The position numbers were made by a program, and so were the translations under genes. 64,000 bases of DNA. It comes from Herbiconiux moechotypicola (GTDB lineage: Bacteria > Actinomycetota > Actinomycetes > Actinomycetales > Microbacteriaceae). The notes beneath the pieces are model-generated. The model was not told where the DNA came from, did not search any database, and saw nothing but the letters and a program-made list of their open reading frames with translations. The DNA lies in contig NZ_JANLCN010000004.1 in assembly GCF_024979255.1 (NCBI RefSeq), forward strand, positions 186,001-250,000, read 5' to 3'. Numbering within the stretch: position 1 is the stretch's first letter; each line of letters begins with the position of its first letter. This document shows, piece by piece, positions 49,239 through 57,337 of the stretch.

Positions 49239-50233
49239 TGGCATCGCTCCTCTCGCGCCTGCCGGTGCTGAAGCAGCTCCGCCAGAGCGTGGGGCTGCAG
49301 CGCGGGATGCTCGTGACCGGCCTCGTGATCACCGGCGTCTTCGTGCTGGTCGCCGTCTTCGCGCCGGCGATCGCCCCGTACGGCTTCGCCCAGCTGCGTG
49401 GCGCTGACGGCCCCTTCGGCGCGCAGCAGCCCCCGAGCGCGGAACACATCATGGGTACCACCGTCGGCGGCTACGACGTCTACTCGCGCGTGCTCTGGGG
49501 TGCGCAGACGGCGGTGCTCGTCATCCTCGTCGCCGTGGTGTGCTCGATCTTCGTCGGCATCCTGCTGGGACTGGTGTCGGGCTACCTGGGCGGCTGGCTC
49601 GACCGCGTGCTCGTGGTGATCGGCGACGCGATCTACGCCTTCCCGTCTCTGCTGCTCGCGATCGTGCTCTCCATCGTCATCTCGGGCGGGCAGTCGAGCC
49701 TGTGGGGCGGCATCCTGGCGGCCGCGCTCTCGATCACCGTGGTCTTCATCCCGCAGTACTACCGCGTGATCAGGGCGGAGACCATCCGCATCAAGGCGGA
49801 GCCCTATGTCGAGTCCGCGAAGATGCTCGGGGCGTCTCCGCTGCGCATCATGTTCCGGCACGTGCTGCGCAACGCCACCCGCACGCTTCCGGTCATCTTC
49901 ACGCTCAACTCCTCCGAGGCACTCCTCACCCTCGCCGGGCTCGGGTTCCTCGGGTTCGGCATCGAGCCGACGGCAGCTGCGGAGTGGGGCTACGACCTCA
50001 ACAAAGCGCTCTCCGACGTCACGAGCGGCATCTGGTGGACGGCGCTCTACCCCGGACTCGCGATCGTACTCGCGGTGCTCGGCATCACCCTGGTGGGCGA
50101 GAGCCTCAACGATCTCGCCGATCCCCGTCTGCGCGGCCGCAAGCGGGTGAAGGCGCGCTCGGGTGCGGTGTCGATGACCTCGGTCGACACCACGTTGCCC
50201 TCCGACCTCGAGATCCGTCAGGAGAACGCATGA
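49238..50233 (+). CDS. Peptide ABC transporter permease, DppC-like
   Basis: A 331-residue DppC/OppC-type permease. FAPAIAPYGFAQLRG, HIMGTTVGGYDVYSRVLWGAQTA and GIEPTAAAEWGYDL are the usual motifs, with the coupling region RIKAEPYVESAKMLGASPLRIMF. The protein continues for 30 residues after DPRLRGR with a basic then acidic tail. It starts one base into the upstream stop (TGATG) and its own stop overlaps the ATPase start (ATGA). Confidence 0.94.
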   Translation: MASLLSRLPVLKQLRQSVGLQRGMLVTGLVITGVFVLVAVFAPAIAPYGFAQLRGADGPFGAQQPPSAEHIMGTTVGGYDVYSRVLWGAQTAVLVILVAVVCSIFVGILLGLVSGYLGGWLDRVLVVIGDAIYAFPSLLLAIVLSIVISGGQSSLWGGILAAALSITVVFIPQYYRVIRAETIRIKAEPYVESAKMLGASPLRIMFRHVLRNATRTLPVIFTLNSSEALLTLAGLGFLGFGIEPTAAAEWGYDLNKALSDVTSGIWWTALYPGLAIVLAVLGITLVGESLNDLADPRLRGRKRVKARSGAVSMTSVDTTLPSDLEIRQENA

Positions 50234-51924
50234 ACCCGGCCGAGAGCGTCGTCGAGATCGACGACCTGTCCGTCTCCTTCGCCACCGACCACGGTGCCGT
50301 GAAAGCCGTCGACGGCGTGAGCCTGCGGGTCGCCCGTGGCGAGGTGCTCGCGATCGTGGGGGAGAGCGGCAGCGGCAAGACGGTGACGGCGAAGAGCATC
50401 CTGGGCCTGCTGCCCGAGACGGCCACGACGGGCGGGGCCGTCCTGCTGTCGAGCCGCTCGGGCGACGCCGTGAACGACGTGGTGGCCCTCGACGGCGCGC
50501 GGCTGCGGGCCGTGCGCGGCTCCGACGTGGCGATGGTGTTCCAGGAGCCGTCCTCGGCGCTGAACCCCGTGTTCACGGTGGGCTGGCAGATCGCCGAAGG
50601 GCTGCGGGCGCACCGCCGGCTGTCGAGGGCGGAGGCGAAGCGGGAGGCCGTCGAGATCCTCCGCACGGTGGGCATCCCCGACCCCGAGGTGCGGGTCAAC
50701 CACTACCCCCACCAGTTCTCGGGCGGGCAGAAGCAGCGCGTGGTGATCGCCGCGGCGCTCGTGCTCGGCCCCGGGCTCATCGTGGCCGACGAGCCGACCA
50801 CGGCCCTCGATGTGACCGTGCAGGCCGAGATCCTCGACCTGCTCCGGCGGCTCCGCGACGAATTCGGCACCGCGATCGTGCTCATCACCCACAACATGGG
50901 CGTGGTGGCCGACCTCGCCGACCGGGTCGCCGTCATGTTCCAGGGTGAAGTGGTGGAGCAGGCCGAGGCGCACGCGCTGTTCGCCCACCCACAGCACGAC
51001 TACACGAAGCGACTGCTCGCGGCGGTGCCGCGACTCGGTGCCGGGCGTCTCGTCGCCCACGATCGGGTGGCTCCGGATGCGCGTGGGCGCGCGGAGCCGG
51101 CAGGCCGCCCCGTCGTCGAGGCGTCGGGCTTGGTGATCGACTATCCCGGGCGCCTGGGTCGCCGCGGTTTCAGAGCCGTCGACGAGGTGAGCTTCCGCAT
51201 CGGCGCGGGGGAGGTGCTGGGGCTCGTGGGGGAGAGCGGATCTGGCAAGACCACGATCGGCCGGGCCATCGGCGGGCTCACCCGCATCACCGGTGGCTCC
51301 CTCCGGGTGCTCGGCCACGAGATGCTCGGCTTCTCGGAGCGGCGCTTCAAGCCGGCGCGCGCCGACATCGGCTTCGTCTTCCAGGACCCCGCGGCGAGCT
51401 TCAACCCGCTCCTCACCATCGCCGAGGCCGTGGCGGAGCCGCTCGTCATCCACGGTCGCGCGGCGAGTCCGGCCGCTGCGAGGCCACGCGTCGACGAACT
51501 GCTCGAAGCGGTCCAGCTGCCGAAGGGCTACGGCGACCGCTATCCGCACGAGCTGTCGGGAGGCCAGCGCCAACGGGCGAGCCTCGCGCGGGGACTCGCG
51601 CTCGACCCCACCCTGCTGATCGCCGACGAACCCACCTCGGCGCTCGACGTGTCGGTGCAGGCGCGGGTGCTCGAGCTCTTCGCCGAGCTGCAGCACGACC
51701 TCGGGTTCGCCGCCCTGTTCATCAGTCACGATCTCGCAGTGGTCGATCTGCTCGCCGACCGGATCGCGGTGCTGCATCGCGGACGCCTGGTGGAGGAGGG
51801 CCCCGGAGCCGAAGTGCTCGAGCGCCCTCGCCACGAGTACACCCGCCGGTTGATCGCCTCGCTGCCGGTCCCCGATCCCGTGGAGCAGGCGCAGCGGAGG
51901 GCGGCGCTCGCCGCCCTGGGGTGA
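50230..51924 (+). CDS. Peptide ABC transporter ATPase, fused DppD-DppF (two ATPase domains)
   Basis: A 564-residue protein combining the two ATPases that are separate DppD and DppF in most systems. Domain 1: Walker A GESGSGKTVTAKS (near residue 40), signature FSGGQKQRVVIAAAL, Walker B LIVADEPTTALDVTVQAE. Domain 2: Walker A GESGSGKTTIGRA (near 337), signature LSGGQRQRASLARGL, Walker B LLIADEPTSALDVSVQAR. Both domains look catalytically intact. The linker is RVAPDARGRAEPAGRP. It starts four bases inside the permease stop and is the last gene of the operon; no hairpin is seen downstream. Confidence 0.95.
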   Translation: MNPAESVVEIDDLSVSFATDHGAVKAVDGVSLRVARGEVLAIVGESGSGKTVTAKSILGLLPETATTGGAVLLSSRSGDAVNDVVALDGARLRAVRGSDVAMVFQEPSSALNPVFTVGWQIAEGLRAHRRLSRAEAKREAVEILRTVGIPDPEVRVNHYPHQFSGGQKQRVVIAAALVLGPGLIVADEPTTALDVTVQAEILDLLRRLRDEFGTAIVLITHNMGVVADLADRVAVMFQGEVVEQAEAHALFAHPQHDYTKRLLAAVPRLGAGRLVAHDRVAPDARGRAEPAGRPVVEASGLVIDYPGRLGRRGFRAVDEVSFRIGAGEVLGLVGESGSGKTTIGRAIGGLTRITGGSLRVLGHEMLGFSERRFKPARADIGFVFQDPAASFNPLLTIAEAVAEPLVIHGRAASPAAARPRVDELLEAVQLPKGYGDRYPHELSGGQRQRASLARGLALDPTLLIADEPTSALDVSVQARVLELFAELQHDLGFAALFISHDLAVVDLLADRIAVLHRGRLVEEGPGAEVLERPRHEYTRRLIASLPVPDPVEQAQRRAALAALG

Positions 51925-51965
51925 TCGCCGGCCACCGCGCCCGGACACCGCAACGGATGATGGGC

Positions 51966-51971
51966 TAAAAT
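51966..51971 (+). promoter_or_regulatory. -10 hexamer TAAAAT before the first transglycosylase-like gene
   Basis: TAAAAT lies ten bases before the GTG at 51982, with no ribosome-binding site between, so the leader is minimal. Confidence 0.45.
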
Positions 51972-51981
51972 CGGTCGAATC

Positions 51982-52653
51982 GTGGCTAAGCACTCCCTGA
52001 CCGAGGTGCGCCCGCAGACCGTCACCGGCCCGCGCGGCGCCGGTCGGCGCACCCCGAAGGCGAGCCGCATCGCCCTGCAGGTCATCGGCCTCGTCGCGGT
52101 CACCGCGTGTGCCTTCGTGACGGTGGTCGCCCCCAACCTCGACGCCGAGCCCGCCTCCGCGTCGTTCGAGGGCACCTTCGCCGAGGGGTCGGTCGTCACC
52201 CAGACCCTCGACGTGAGTGGCTCGGTCGCCGCATCGGTGTTCCGCGACGGGTACGCCGTCACCGAGGCGCCGAAGCCCGTGATCGTCGTGGAGACGAAGT
52301 CGAGCTCCTCCGACTCCGGCTGCCCCGACCCGAACGCCGCCGTCGCCGACCCCGCGGGAGCCCAGGCCGTGGCCGCTGACCTCGCCGCCGCCCGTGGGTG
52401 GACGGGTGCCCAGTTCGACGCGCTCATCGCCCTGTGGAGCCGCGAATCGGGGTGGCGCGTCAACGCGCTCAACAAGTCCAGCTGCGCCTACGGCATCCCC
52501 CAGGCCCTGCCCGGGTCGAAGATGTCGTCGGCGGGTGCCGACTGGCTCACCAACCCCGCCACGCAGATCACCTGGGGTCTCAACTACATCCAGGGCCGCT
52601 ACGGCGATCCGCTCTCCGCACTTGCGCATTCCGACGCGAACCACTGGTATTGA
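51982..52653 (+). CDS. Secreted lytic-transglycosylase-like protein (first of tandem pair)
   Basis: A 223-residue extracytoplasmic protein. A basic N-terminus leads into a single membrane/signal segment at about 31-53. After a linker with a Ser-rich KSSSSDSGC stretch comes an SLT-like domain: ALWSRESGWRVNALNKSS contains the putative catalytic glutamate, followed by GIPQALPGSKM and the end motif LAHSDANHWY. Such small SLT-like proteins are expected to cleave peptidoglycan glycan strands. Its start GTG is 10 nt after TAAAAT. The next gene, 4 bp on, encodes a paralogue with the same C-terminal architecture. Confidence 0.8.
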   Translation: MAKHSLTEVRPQTVTGPRGAGRRTPKASRIALQVIGLVAVTACAFVTVVAPNLDAEPASASFEGTFAEGSVVTQTLDVSGSVAASVFRDGYAVTEAPKPVIVVETKSSSSDSGCPDPNAAVADPAGAQAVAADLAAARGWTGAQFDALIALWSRESGWRVNALNKSSCAYGIPQALPGSKMSSAGADWLTNPATQITWGLNYIQGRYGDPLSALAHSDANHWY

Positions 52654-52657
52654 TTCG

Positions 52658-53311
52658 ATGACCGTGCTGAAGAAGTCGACTCGCCCCGTGCTGCGCGCCG
52701 GGGTGCAGGTGCTCGCGTTCGGCGTGGCGGCCTCCTTCGTGGCGCTGTTCGCACTGCAGCCGGCGCTCACCCAGGCGAACGCCTCCGAGGCCTATGCGCC
52801 CGACATGTCCTCGAGCTACGGCAGCGTGCAGTCGCTCGAGATCTCGGGCGCCCAGGCCGCCTCGGTGCTGCGCGACGACTACACCATCACCGATCCGCCG
52901 CCTCCGCCCGCCCCCGAGCCGGTGAAGGTGGCCGTGTCGGCGAGCGCCGCGGCCGAGTCGAGCAGCGGTGGCGGCGGCTGCGAGAGCTACGTCGTGCCCA
53001 CTCCCGGCGAGCCCGCCGCGGGCAGCTACCAGGACATCGCGTGGACCTCGCTCAAGGGCTACGGCTTCGGCATCCAGCAGTACTACTACCTGCTCGCACT
53101 CTGGAACCGCGAGTCGGGCTGGAACCCCGCGGCCCACAACGCCTCCTCGGGCGCCCACGGTATCCCGCAGGCGCTCCCCGGCTCGAAGATGGGCCCGGGA
53201 TGGGAGTCCGACCCCAACGTGCAGATCGACTGGGGCATCCGGTACATCCTCGGCAGCTACGGCTCTCCGTGTGAGGCGTGGGCGCACTCCGAGGAGAACA
53301 ACTGGTACTGA
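52658..53311 (+). CDS. Secreted lytic-transglycosylase-like protein (second of tandem pair)
   Basis: A 217-residue paralogue of the preceding protein. Signal/anchor segment about 16-40; a Pro-rich linker (PPPPPAPEPVKV); a Gly/Ser and single-Cys segment; then the domain LLALWNRESGWNPAAHNASS with the equivalent glutamate, GIPQALPGSKM and the C-terminal AHSEENNWY. ATG at 52658 begins four bases after the upstream stop, so expression is coupled. The two proteins share the C-terminal SLT-like fold and differ mainly in linker length and cysteine placement. An ancient tandem duplication is the simplest explanation. Confidence 0.8.
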   Translation: MTVLKKSTRPVLRAGVQVLAFGVAASFVALFALQPALTQANASEAYAPDMSSSYGSVQSLEISGAQAASVLRDDYTITDPPPPPAPEPVKVAVSASAAAESSSGGGGCESYVVPTPGEPAAGSYQDIAWTSLKGYGFGIQQYYYLLALWNRESGWNPAAHNASSGAHGIPQALPGSKMGPGWESDPNVQIDWGIRYILGSYGSPCEAWAHSEENNWY

Positions 53312-53346
53312 CCCGCTGCGTGCACGGATGCATCCTGAGCGTTCAC

Positions 53347-53352
53347 TAGTCT
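53347..53352 (+). promoter_or_regulatory. -10 hexamer TAGTCT, leaderless promoter of the antiporter gene
   Basis: TAGTCT, seven bases, then ATG at 53360. GGGGAG lies between but is only one base from the start codon. Confidence 0.5.
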
Positions 53353-53359
53353 GGGGAGC

Positions 53360-55006
53360 ATGAGACCCGAGCTCGTCGCGGTGGTGTGCCTGATCATCGT
53401 CGTCGGCGTCTCGGTGCTGGCCCCCAAGCTGCGGCTGGCCACGCCCATCCTGCTCGTCGTGATCGGCATCGGCATCTCGGTCATCCCCGGTGTGCCGCCG
53501 GTGCACGTGCCGTCGGAGTGGATCCTCGCGGGGGTGCTGCCCCCGCTGCTCTACGCTTCGGCCATCAATCTGCCGCTGGTCGATTTCCGCAAGAACCTCG
53601 GCTCCATCTCGATCCTGTCGGTGCTGCTCGTGATCGTGAGCGCGCTCATCACGGGTTTCCTGCTCTTCATGGTGCTGCCCGACCTCAACATCGCGGCCGC
53701 GATCGCGCTCGGTGCCGTCATCAGCCCCACGGATGCGGTGGCCGCCACCTCGATCGGCAAACGGCTCGGTCTCCCGCCGCGGCTCATCGCGGTGCTCGAG
53801 GGCGAGAGCCTCGTGAACGACGCCTCGGCGCTCGTGCTCCTGCGCACCTCGATCGCGGCGACGGCGGGCACCATCGCCTTCGCCGGCTTCGGCGGCTTCG
53901 CGATCGACTTCGGCTACTCCTCGGTGGCCGCGGTGGCGATGGGGCTCGTGGTCGGCGTGGTCACCGTCTTCGTGCGCTCCAAGCTCCCTGACCCGGTGCT
54001 CACCACCGCCGTGTCGTTCGTCATCCCGTTCCTGGCCTACATCCCCGCCGAGGCGATCGGCGCATCCGGGGTGCTCAGCGTGGTGGTGGCCGGCCTCTAC
54101 ACCGGGCACATGGGCGCCAAGCACTTCACGGCGTCGGCCCGCATCAGCGAGCGGCTGAACTGGCGCACCATCCAGTTCCTGCTCGAGAACGGCGTGTTCC
54201 TGCTGATGGGGCTCGAGATCAAAGACATCTTCCTGTCGGCGCTCAGCCCCACGGCCGAGGCCGACGGACTCGACGCGATCGGCTCGATCGGGCTCGGACT
54301 CGCCGCAGCGGCCGTGCTGTTCGTGCTGCGGTTCCTCTTCGTGGGGCCCTTGCTCGTGGTGCAGCGCGCCCGGCTGCACAAGCGCGACCCGCTCTCCACG
54401 GAGGCGCGAGAGGCCACCGGCTGGCGAGGTGGTCTCGTGGTGTCGTGGGCCGGGATGCGCGGGGTGGTCACGGTCGCGGGCGCCCAGTCGCTGCCCGAGA
54501 GCATCCCGTATCGCGACCAGCTCGTGCTCATCGCGTTCACCGTCTCGATCGCCACGCTCGTGTTCCAGGGCGGAACCCTGCCCTGGCTCATCCGTGTCAC
54601 GCGGCTGAGGGGAGTCGACGAGGCGGCCGACCATGCCGAGTTCGCGACCCTGGTCGACGAGCTGCGGGCCGCCGGCCAGCAGGTGCTGGAGGAGCCCGGG
54701 CTCAGTCTGCCGAGCGGCGAGGTGATCGACGAGGGTGTGATCGACCGCGTGCGCGGAGACGCGGAACTGCGCAGCGAGTCGGCCTGGGAGCGCGCGCGTG
54801 CCGCCGACCCGGAATCGGAGGGCAGCGCCCCGCACCGGCAGTACCGGGTGCTGCGGCTCGAGGTGCTGAGGGCGGAGCGGGTGGCGCTGCTGGACGCGCG
54901 TCACCGCGGGGCATACTCATCGCGCATCCTGGTGCGGGCCCAGCTCATGCTCGACCAGGAGGAGTCGCGGTTGCAGCAGAGCGATGGATCGGGCTCGCAC
55001 GGCTGA
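53360..55006 (+). CDS. CPA1-family Na+/H+ antiporter
   Basis: A 548-residue antiporter with about 12 membrane helices, for pH and sodium homeostasis. GVLPPLLYASAINLPLVDFRKN, ALGAVISPTDAVAATSIGKRLGLP (helix 5 with ion-binding aspartate in the TD motif) and LEGESLVNDASALVLLRTS (the ND pair) are the CPA1 hallmarks. A cytoplasmic tail of about 150 residues follows RLRGVDEA and is rich in charged and basic segments. The start is an ATG 7 nt after TAGTCT. Downstream is a 15-bp repeat array rather than a gene for 150 bp. Confidence 0.92.
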   Translation: MRPELVAVVCLIIVVGVSVLAPKLRLATPILLVVIGIGISVIPGVPPVHVPSEWILAGVLPPLLYASAINLPLVDFRKNLGSISILSVLLVIVSALITGFLLFMVLPDLNIAAAIALGAVISPTDAVAATSIGKRLGLPPRLIAVLEGESLVNDASALVLLRTSIAATAGTIAFAGFGGFAIDFGYSSVAAVAMGLVVGVVTVFVRSKLPDPVLTTAVSFVIPFLAYIPAEAIGASGVLSVVVAGLYTGHMGAKHFTASARISERLNWRTIQFLLENGVFLLMGLEIKDIFLSALSPTAEADGLDAIGSIGLGLAAAAVLFVLRFLFVGPLLVVQRARLHKRDPLSTEAREATGWRGGLVVSWAGMRGVVTVAGAQSLPESIPYRDQLVLIAFTVSIATLVFQGGTLPWLIRVTRLRGVDEAADHAEFATLVDELRAAGQQVLEEPGLSLPSGEVIDEGVIDRVRGDAELRSESAWERARAADPESEGSAPHRQYRVLRLEVLRAERVALLDARHRGAYSSRILVRAQLMLDQEESRLQQSDGSGSHG

Positions 55007-55016
55007 GCAGCGGGTC

Positions 55017-55146
55017 GACCGCTCTCGCGCCGACCGCTCTCGCGCCGACCGCTCTCGCGCCGACCGCTCTCGCGCCGACCGCTCTCGCGCCGACCGCTCT
55101 CGCGCCGACCGCTCTCGCGCCGACCGCTCTCGCGCCGACCGCTCGT
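55017..55146 (+). repeat. Eight identical copies of a 15-bp tandem repeat plus a partial ninth
   Basis: The unit GACCGCTCTCGCGCC begins at 55017 and repeats without change eight times to 55136, with a partial ninth running into the -10 hexamer of the next gene. It fills nearly the whole gap 55007-55157. The 15-bp length keeps reading frames open, but no start makes a sensible protein, so I treat it as non-coding. Confidence 0.95.
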
Positions 55147-55151
55147 AGACT
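55146..55151 (+). promoter_or_regulatory. -10 hexamer TAGACT, leaderless promoter of the zinc-motif protein gene
   Basis: TAGACT, six bases (GGAGCC), then ATG at 55158. The 15-bp repeats lie directly upstream, so the -35 region is made of repeat sequence. Confidence 0.55.
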
Positions 55152-55157
55152 GGAGCC

Positions 55158-55457
55158 ATGCCCCGCAGCAATCGCCCCCGTCGCCGCGCCGGGGCGCAGC
55201 CGGAGGAGGAGTCGGGCCTCGAACGCCTGATGGCGGGCTGGAAGCGCACCGAACAGCGCCGCGACGGCGAGTGGAACGTGCAGCCCGTGAGCGCCGCCTC
55301 CGCCGCGAAGGAATACACCTGTCCCGGGTGCGGTCAGGTGATCTCGCCGGGCACCGCGCACCTCGTCACCTGGCGGGCCGACGGGCTGCTCGGCGACGCC
55401 AGCGACCTCGCCGCCCGCCGCCACTGGCACACCCACTGCTGGAGGATCGCCGCCTGA
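55158..55457 (+). CDS. Small protein with zinc-ribbon-like motif
   Basis: A 99-residue protein. A basic start (MPRSNRPRRRAG) precedes a helical region, then YTCPGCGQVISPGTAHLVTW with a CxxC pair and further His/Cys residues in RRHWHTHCW, consistent with a single zinc site. Similar proteins are widespread in actinobacteria with no assigned function. It starts 6 nt after TAGACT, and its stop overlaps the next gene by one base, so it is coupled to a hydrolase. Confidence 0.7.
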   Translation: MPRSNRPRRRAGAQPEEESGLERLMAGWKRTEQRRDGEWNVQPVSAASAAKEYTCPGCGQVISPGTAHLVTWRADGLLGDASDLAARRHWHTHCWRIAA

Positions 55458-56176
55458 TGACCGCCACCGAGATCCGATCGGCCACCGAGCTCCCCGCCCG
55501 TCGCGAGGAGATCGAGCTGCACACCGACGACGGGCTCACGCTCGTGGGCGAACTCGCGACCCCGCTCTCGGGCGAGCCGGTCGCCACCCTCGTCACCCTG
55601 CATCCGCTGCCCACCCACGGTGGCTTCATGGACTCCCACGTGCTGCGCAAGGCGGCCGCACGGCTCCCCGCCCTGGCCGACCTGGCGGTGCTGCGGTTCA
55701 ACCTGCGCGGCGTCACCTCGCCGCGCGGCACGAGCGAGGGCGCGTTCGACGGGGGAGAGGGCGAGCGGTTCGACGTGAAGGCCGCGATGGACTTCGTCGC
55801 CCAGCGGGGGCTGCCGCATCCGTGGCTCGTGGGCTGGTCGTTCGGCACCGAGCTGGCGCTGCGCTACGGGGCGCAGTACCCGATCGAGGGGGCCATCCTG
55901 CTCTCGCCGCCCTTGCACCGCGCGAGCGACGCCGAGGTGGCGGCCTGGGAGGGCAACGGCAAGCGCCTCGTCGCGCTCGTGCCCGAGTTCGACGACTACC
56001 TCCGGCCGGCCGAGGCCCGCGAGCGCTTCGCCTCGGTGCCGAGTCTCGAGCTCGTGCCGGTGGAGGGCGGAAAGCACCTCTGGGTGGGCGAGGCGCAGGT
56101 GCGCCGCGTGCTCGACGAGATCGTCGCCCGCGTGAACGCCCCCGCCTACCCCCTGCCCACCACCTACGACGCCTAG
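55457..56176 (+). CDS. Alpha/beta hydrolase, short-chain type
   Basis: A 239-residue alpha/beta-hydrolase-fold protein similar to the YfbR/BAAT-like or DUF-type hydrolases near such zinc-motif proteins. THDRVTLHPLPTHGG region: here LVTLHPLPTHGGFMDSHVL is the oxyanion/first-histidine zone. The nucleophile serine is in VGWSFGTELALR. A histidine near GGKHLWVG is the probable catalytic base. It overlaps the zinc-motif gene stop by one base. The convergent AI-2E family gene is separated by a small hairpin. Substrate unknown. Confidence 0.75.
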   Translation: MTATEIRSATELPARREEIELHTDDGLTLVGELATPLSGEPVATLVTLHPLPTHGGFMDSHVLRKAAARLPALADLAVLRFNLRGVTSPRGTSEGAFDGGEGERFDVKAAMDFVAQRGLPHPWLVGWSFGTELALRYGAQYPIEGAILLSPPLHRASDAEVAAWEGNGKRLVALVPEFDDYLRPAEARERFASVPSLELVPVEGGKHLWVGEAQVRRVLDEIVARVNAPAYPLPTTYDA

Positions 56177-56191
56177 CCGCTCATCCGTTCG

Positions 56192-56210
56192 CCCCTCCTC
56201 GTGAGAGGGG
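56192..56210. terminator. Bidirectional hairpin between two convergent genes
   Basis: CCCCTC (56192-56197) pairs with GAGGGG (56205-56210) around a CTCGTGA loop, between the hydrolase stop and the AI-2E family stop at 56212. No T-run on either side, so strength is uncertain. Confidence 0.45.
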
Positions 56211-56211
56211 G

Positions 56212-57267
56212 TCAGCGTTCGTTCTGGATGGGGATGACGACCTGCTTGATGATGAGCAGGAACGACGCCGCGATGGGGATGGCGACCAGGGCGCCGAGCA
56301 CACCGAGCAGCGTGCCGCCGGCGAGGGCCGCGATCACCACGACCGAGCCGGGCACCGAGACCGCGCGGTTCATGATGTTCGGGCTCAGCAGGTAGGCCTC
56401 CACCTGCATGTAGACGATGTAGTAAATGGCGGCCACAAGCGCGGTGAGGGGTGAGCCGAGGCCCGGGATGAGGCACACCAGCACGATGATCGTCGAGCCC
56501 GAGATGGTGCCCACGAGCGGGATGAGCGAGAGCATGCCGGCGAGGAAGGCCAACACCGCCGAGAACGGCGCCTGGATGATCGACAGGAAGATGAAGCTCA
56601 GGATGCCGTTGCAGAGAGCCAGGCTGATCTGCCCCACGACGTAGCGGCCCACCGCGCCGGTGACCTGCTCGCTGAGGTCGGCGAAGCGCTCGCGCTTGGA
56701 GGCGGGCACGAGCCGGTAGACGGCCCGCTTCATCCCGTTCAGCGACGCCGTGAAGTAGAGGGTGAGGATGAGCACGATGATCGAGCCGAACACCCCGCTG
56801 GCGATGCCGATGCCCACCTGCAGCGCGCCACCGGCCAGGGCGGTCACGTTGCCGGCGTCGGCGAAGTAGTTCACGACGGCGTTGTAGACCTCGTTGACGT
56901 CGATGAACCCGCCGAGCTGCTCGGTGAGGTTGTCGCGCCAGTTCTGGTCGAGCACCTGGTTGATGAGGGTGGGCACGAGGTCGATCAGCTGGCTGGTCTG
57001 CTCGACGATGATGGGGACGACCGCGAAGACGAGGCCGGTGAAGAGCCCGAGTACCGCGATCAGGACGGTGAGGATGGCCAGCCAGCGTGGCCAGTGCTTC
57101 TTCTCGAGCCAGCTGATGATGGGGTCGAGCCCCAGGGCGATGAAGATCGCGACGCCGATGTAGGTGAGGATGGTGGCGAGCGAGACGACGGCGCTGAGGA
57201 TGAGCAGCCCCACCCCGACGCCGAGCGTGGCGACGAGCCCCAGGGTGAACGCGTTCTGGATCTTCAC
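56212..57267 (-). CDS. AI-2E family transporter (PerM/TqsA type)
   Basis: A 351-residue, eight-helix membrane protein of the AI-2E exporter family. LTYIGVAIFIALGLDPIISWLEKK near residue 36, ILILTLYFTASLNGMKRAVYRLVP and IPLVGTISGSTIIVLVCLIPG are family blocks. Members include exporters of signal molecules and ion transporters; the function here is open. I start at the GTG at 57267, six bases after a TACGTT -10 hexamer on the minus strand, which removes 12 upstream residues. It is divergent from the large membrane protein gene at 57338. Confidence 0.85.
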   Translation of the reverse strand: MKIQNAFTLGLVATLGVGVGLLILSAVVSLATILTYIGVAIFIALGLDPIISWLEKKHWPRWLAILTVLIAVLGLFTGLVFAVVPIIVEQTSQLIDLVPTLINQVLDQNWRDNLTEQLGGFIDVNEVYNAVVNYFADAGNVTALAGGALQVGIGIASGVFGSIIVLILTLYFTASLNGMKRAVYRLVPASKRERFADLSEQVTGAVGRYVVGQISLALCNGILSFIFLSIIQAPFSAVLAFLAGMLSLIPLVGTISGSTIIVLVCLIPGLGSPLTALVAAIYYIVYMQVEAYLLSPNIMNRAVSVPGSVVVIAALAGGTLLGVLGALVAIPIAASFLLIIKQVVIPIQNER

Positions 57268-57273
57268 ACTCTG

Positions 57274-57279
57274 AACGTA
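57274..57279 (-). promoter_or_regulatory. -10 hexamer TACGTT, leaderless promoter of the AI-2E family gene
   Basis: On the minus strand TACGTT, six bases (CAGAGT), then GTG at 57267. The divergent gene has a -10-like TATCTT at 57308-57313, so two promoters lie back to back within 40 bases. Confidence 0.55.
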
Positions 57280-57337
57280 GCCTGTGCGGGCTCGCGACTG
57301 CATCGGCTATCTTTTAATGTCTTTGTCAGGAGTCCAC

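Noticed and set aside
50218-52770. An open frame of about 850 codons on the minus strand across the peptide ATPase and the first secreted protein.
   Set aside because: It runs through two recognised genes, lacks a promoter or ribosome-binding site, and shows no domain.
55017-55146. A CRISPR-like or coding interpretation of the 15-bp repeat.
   Set aside because: There are no spacers between copies and no cas genes; the encoded peptide (Ala-Pro-Thr or Arg-Ser-Ala) has no start signals.
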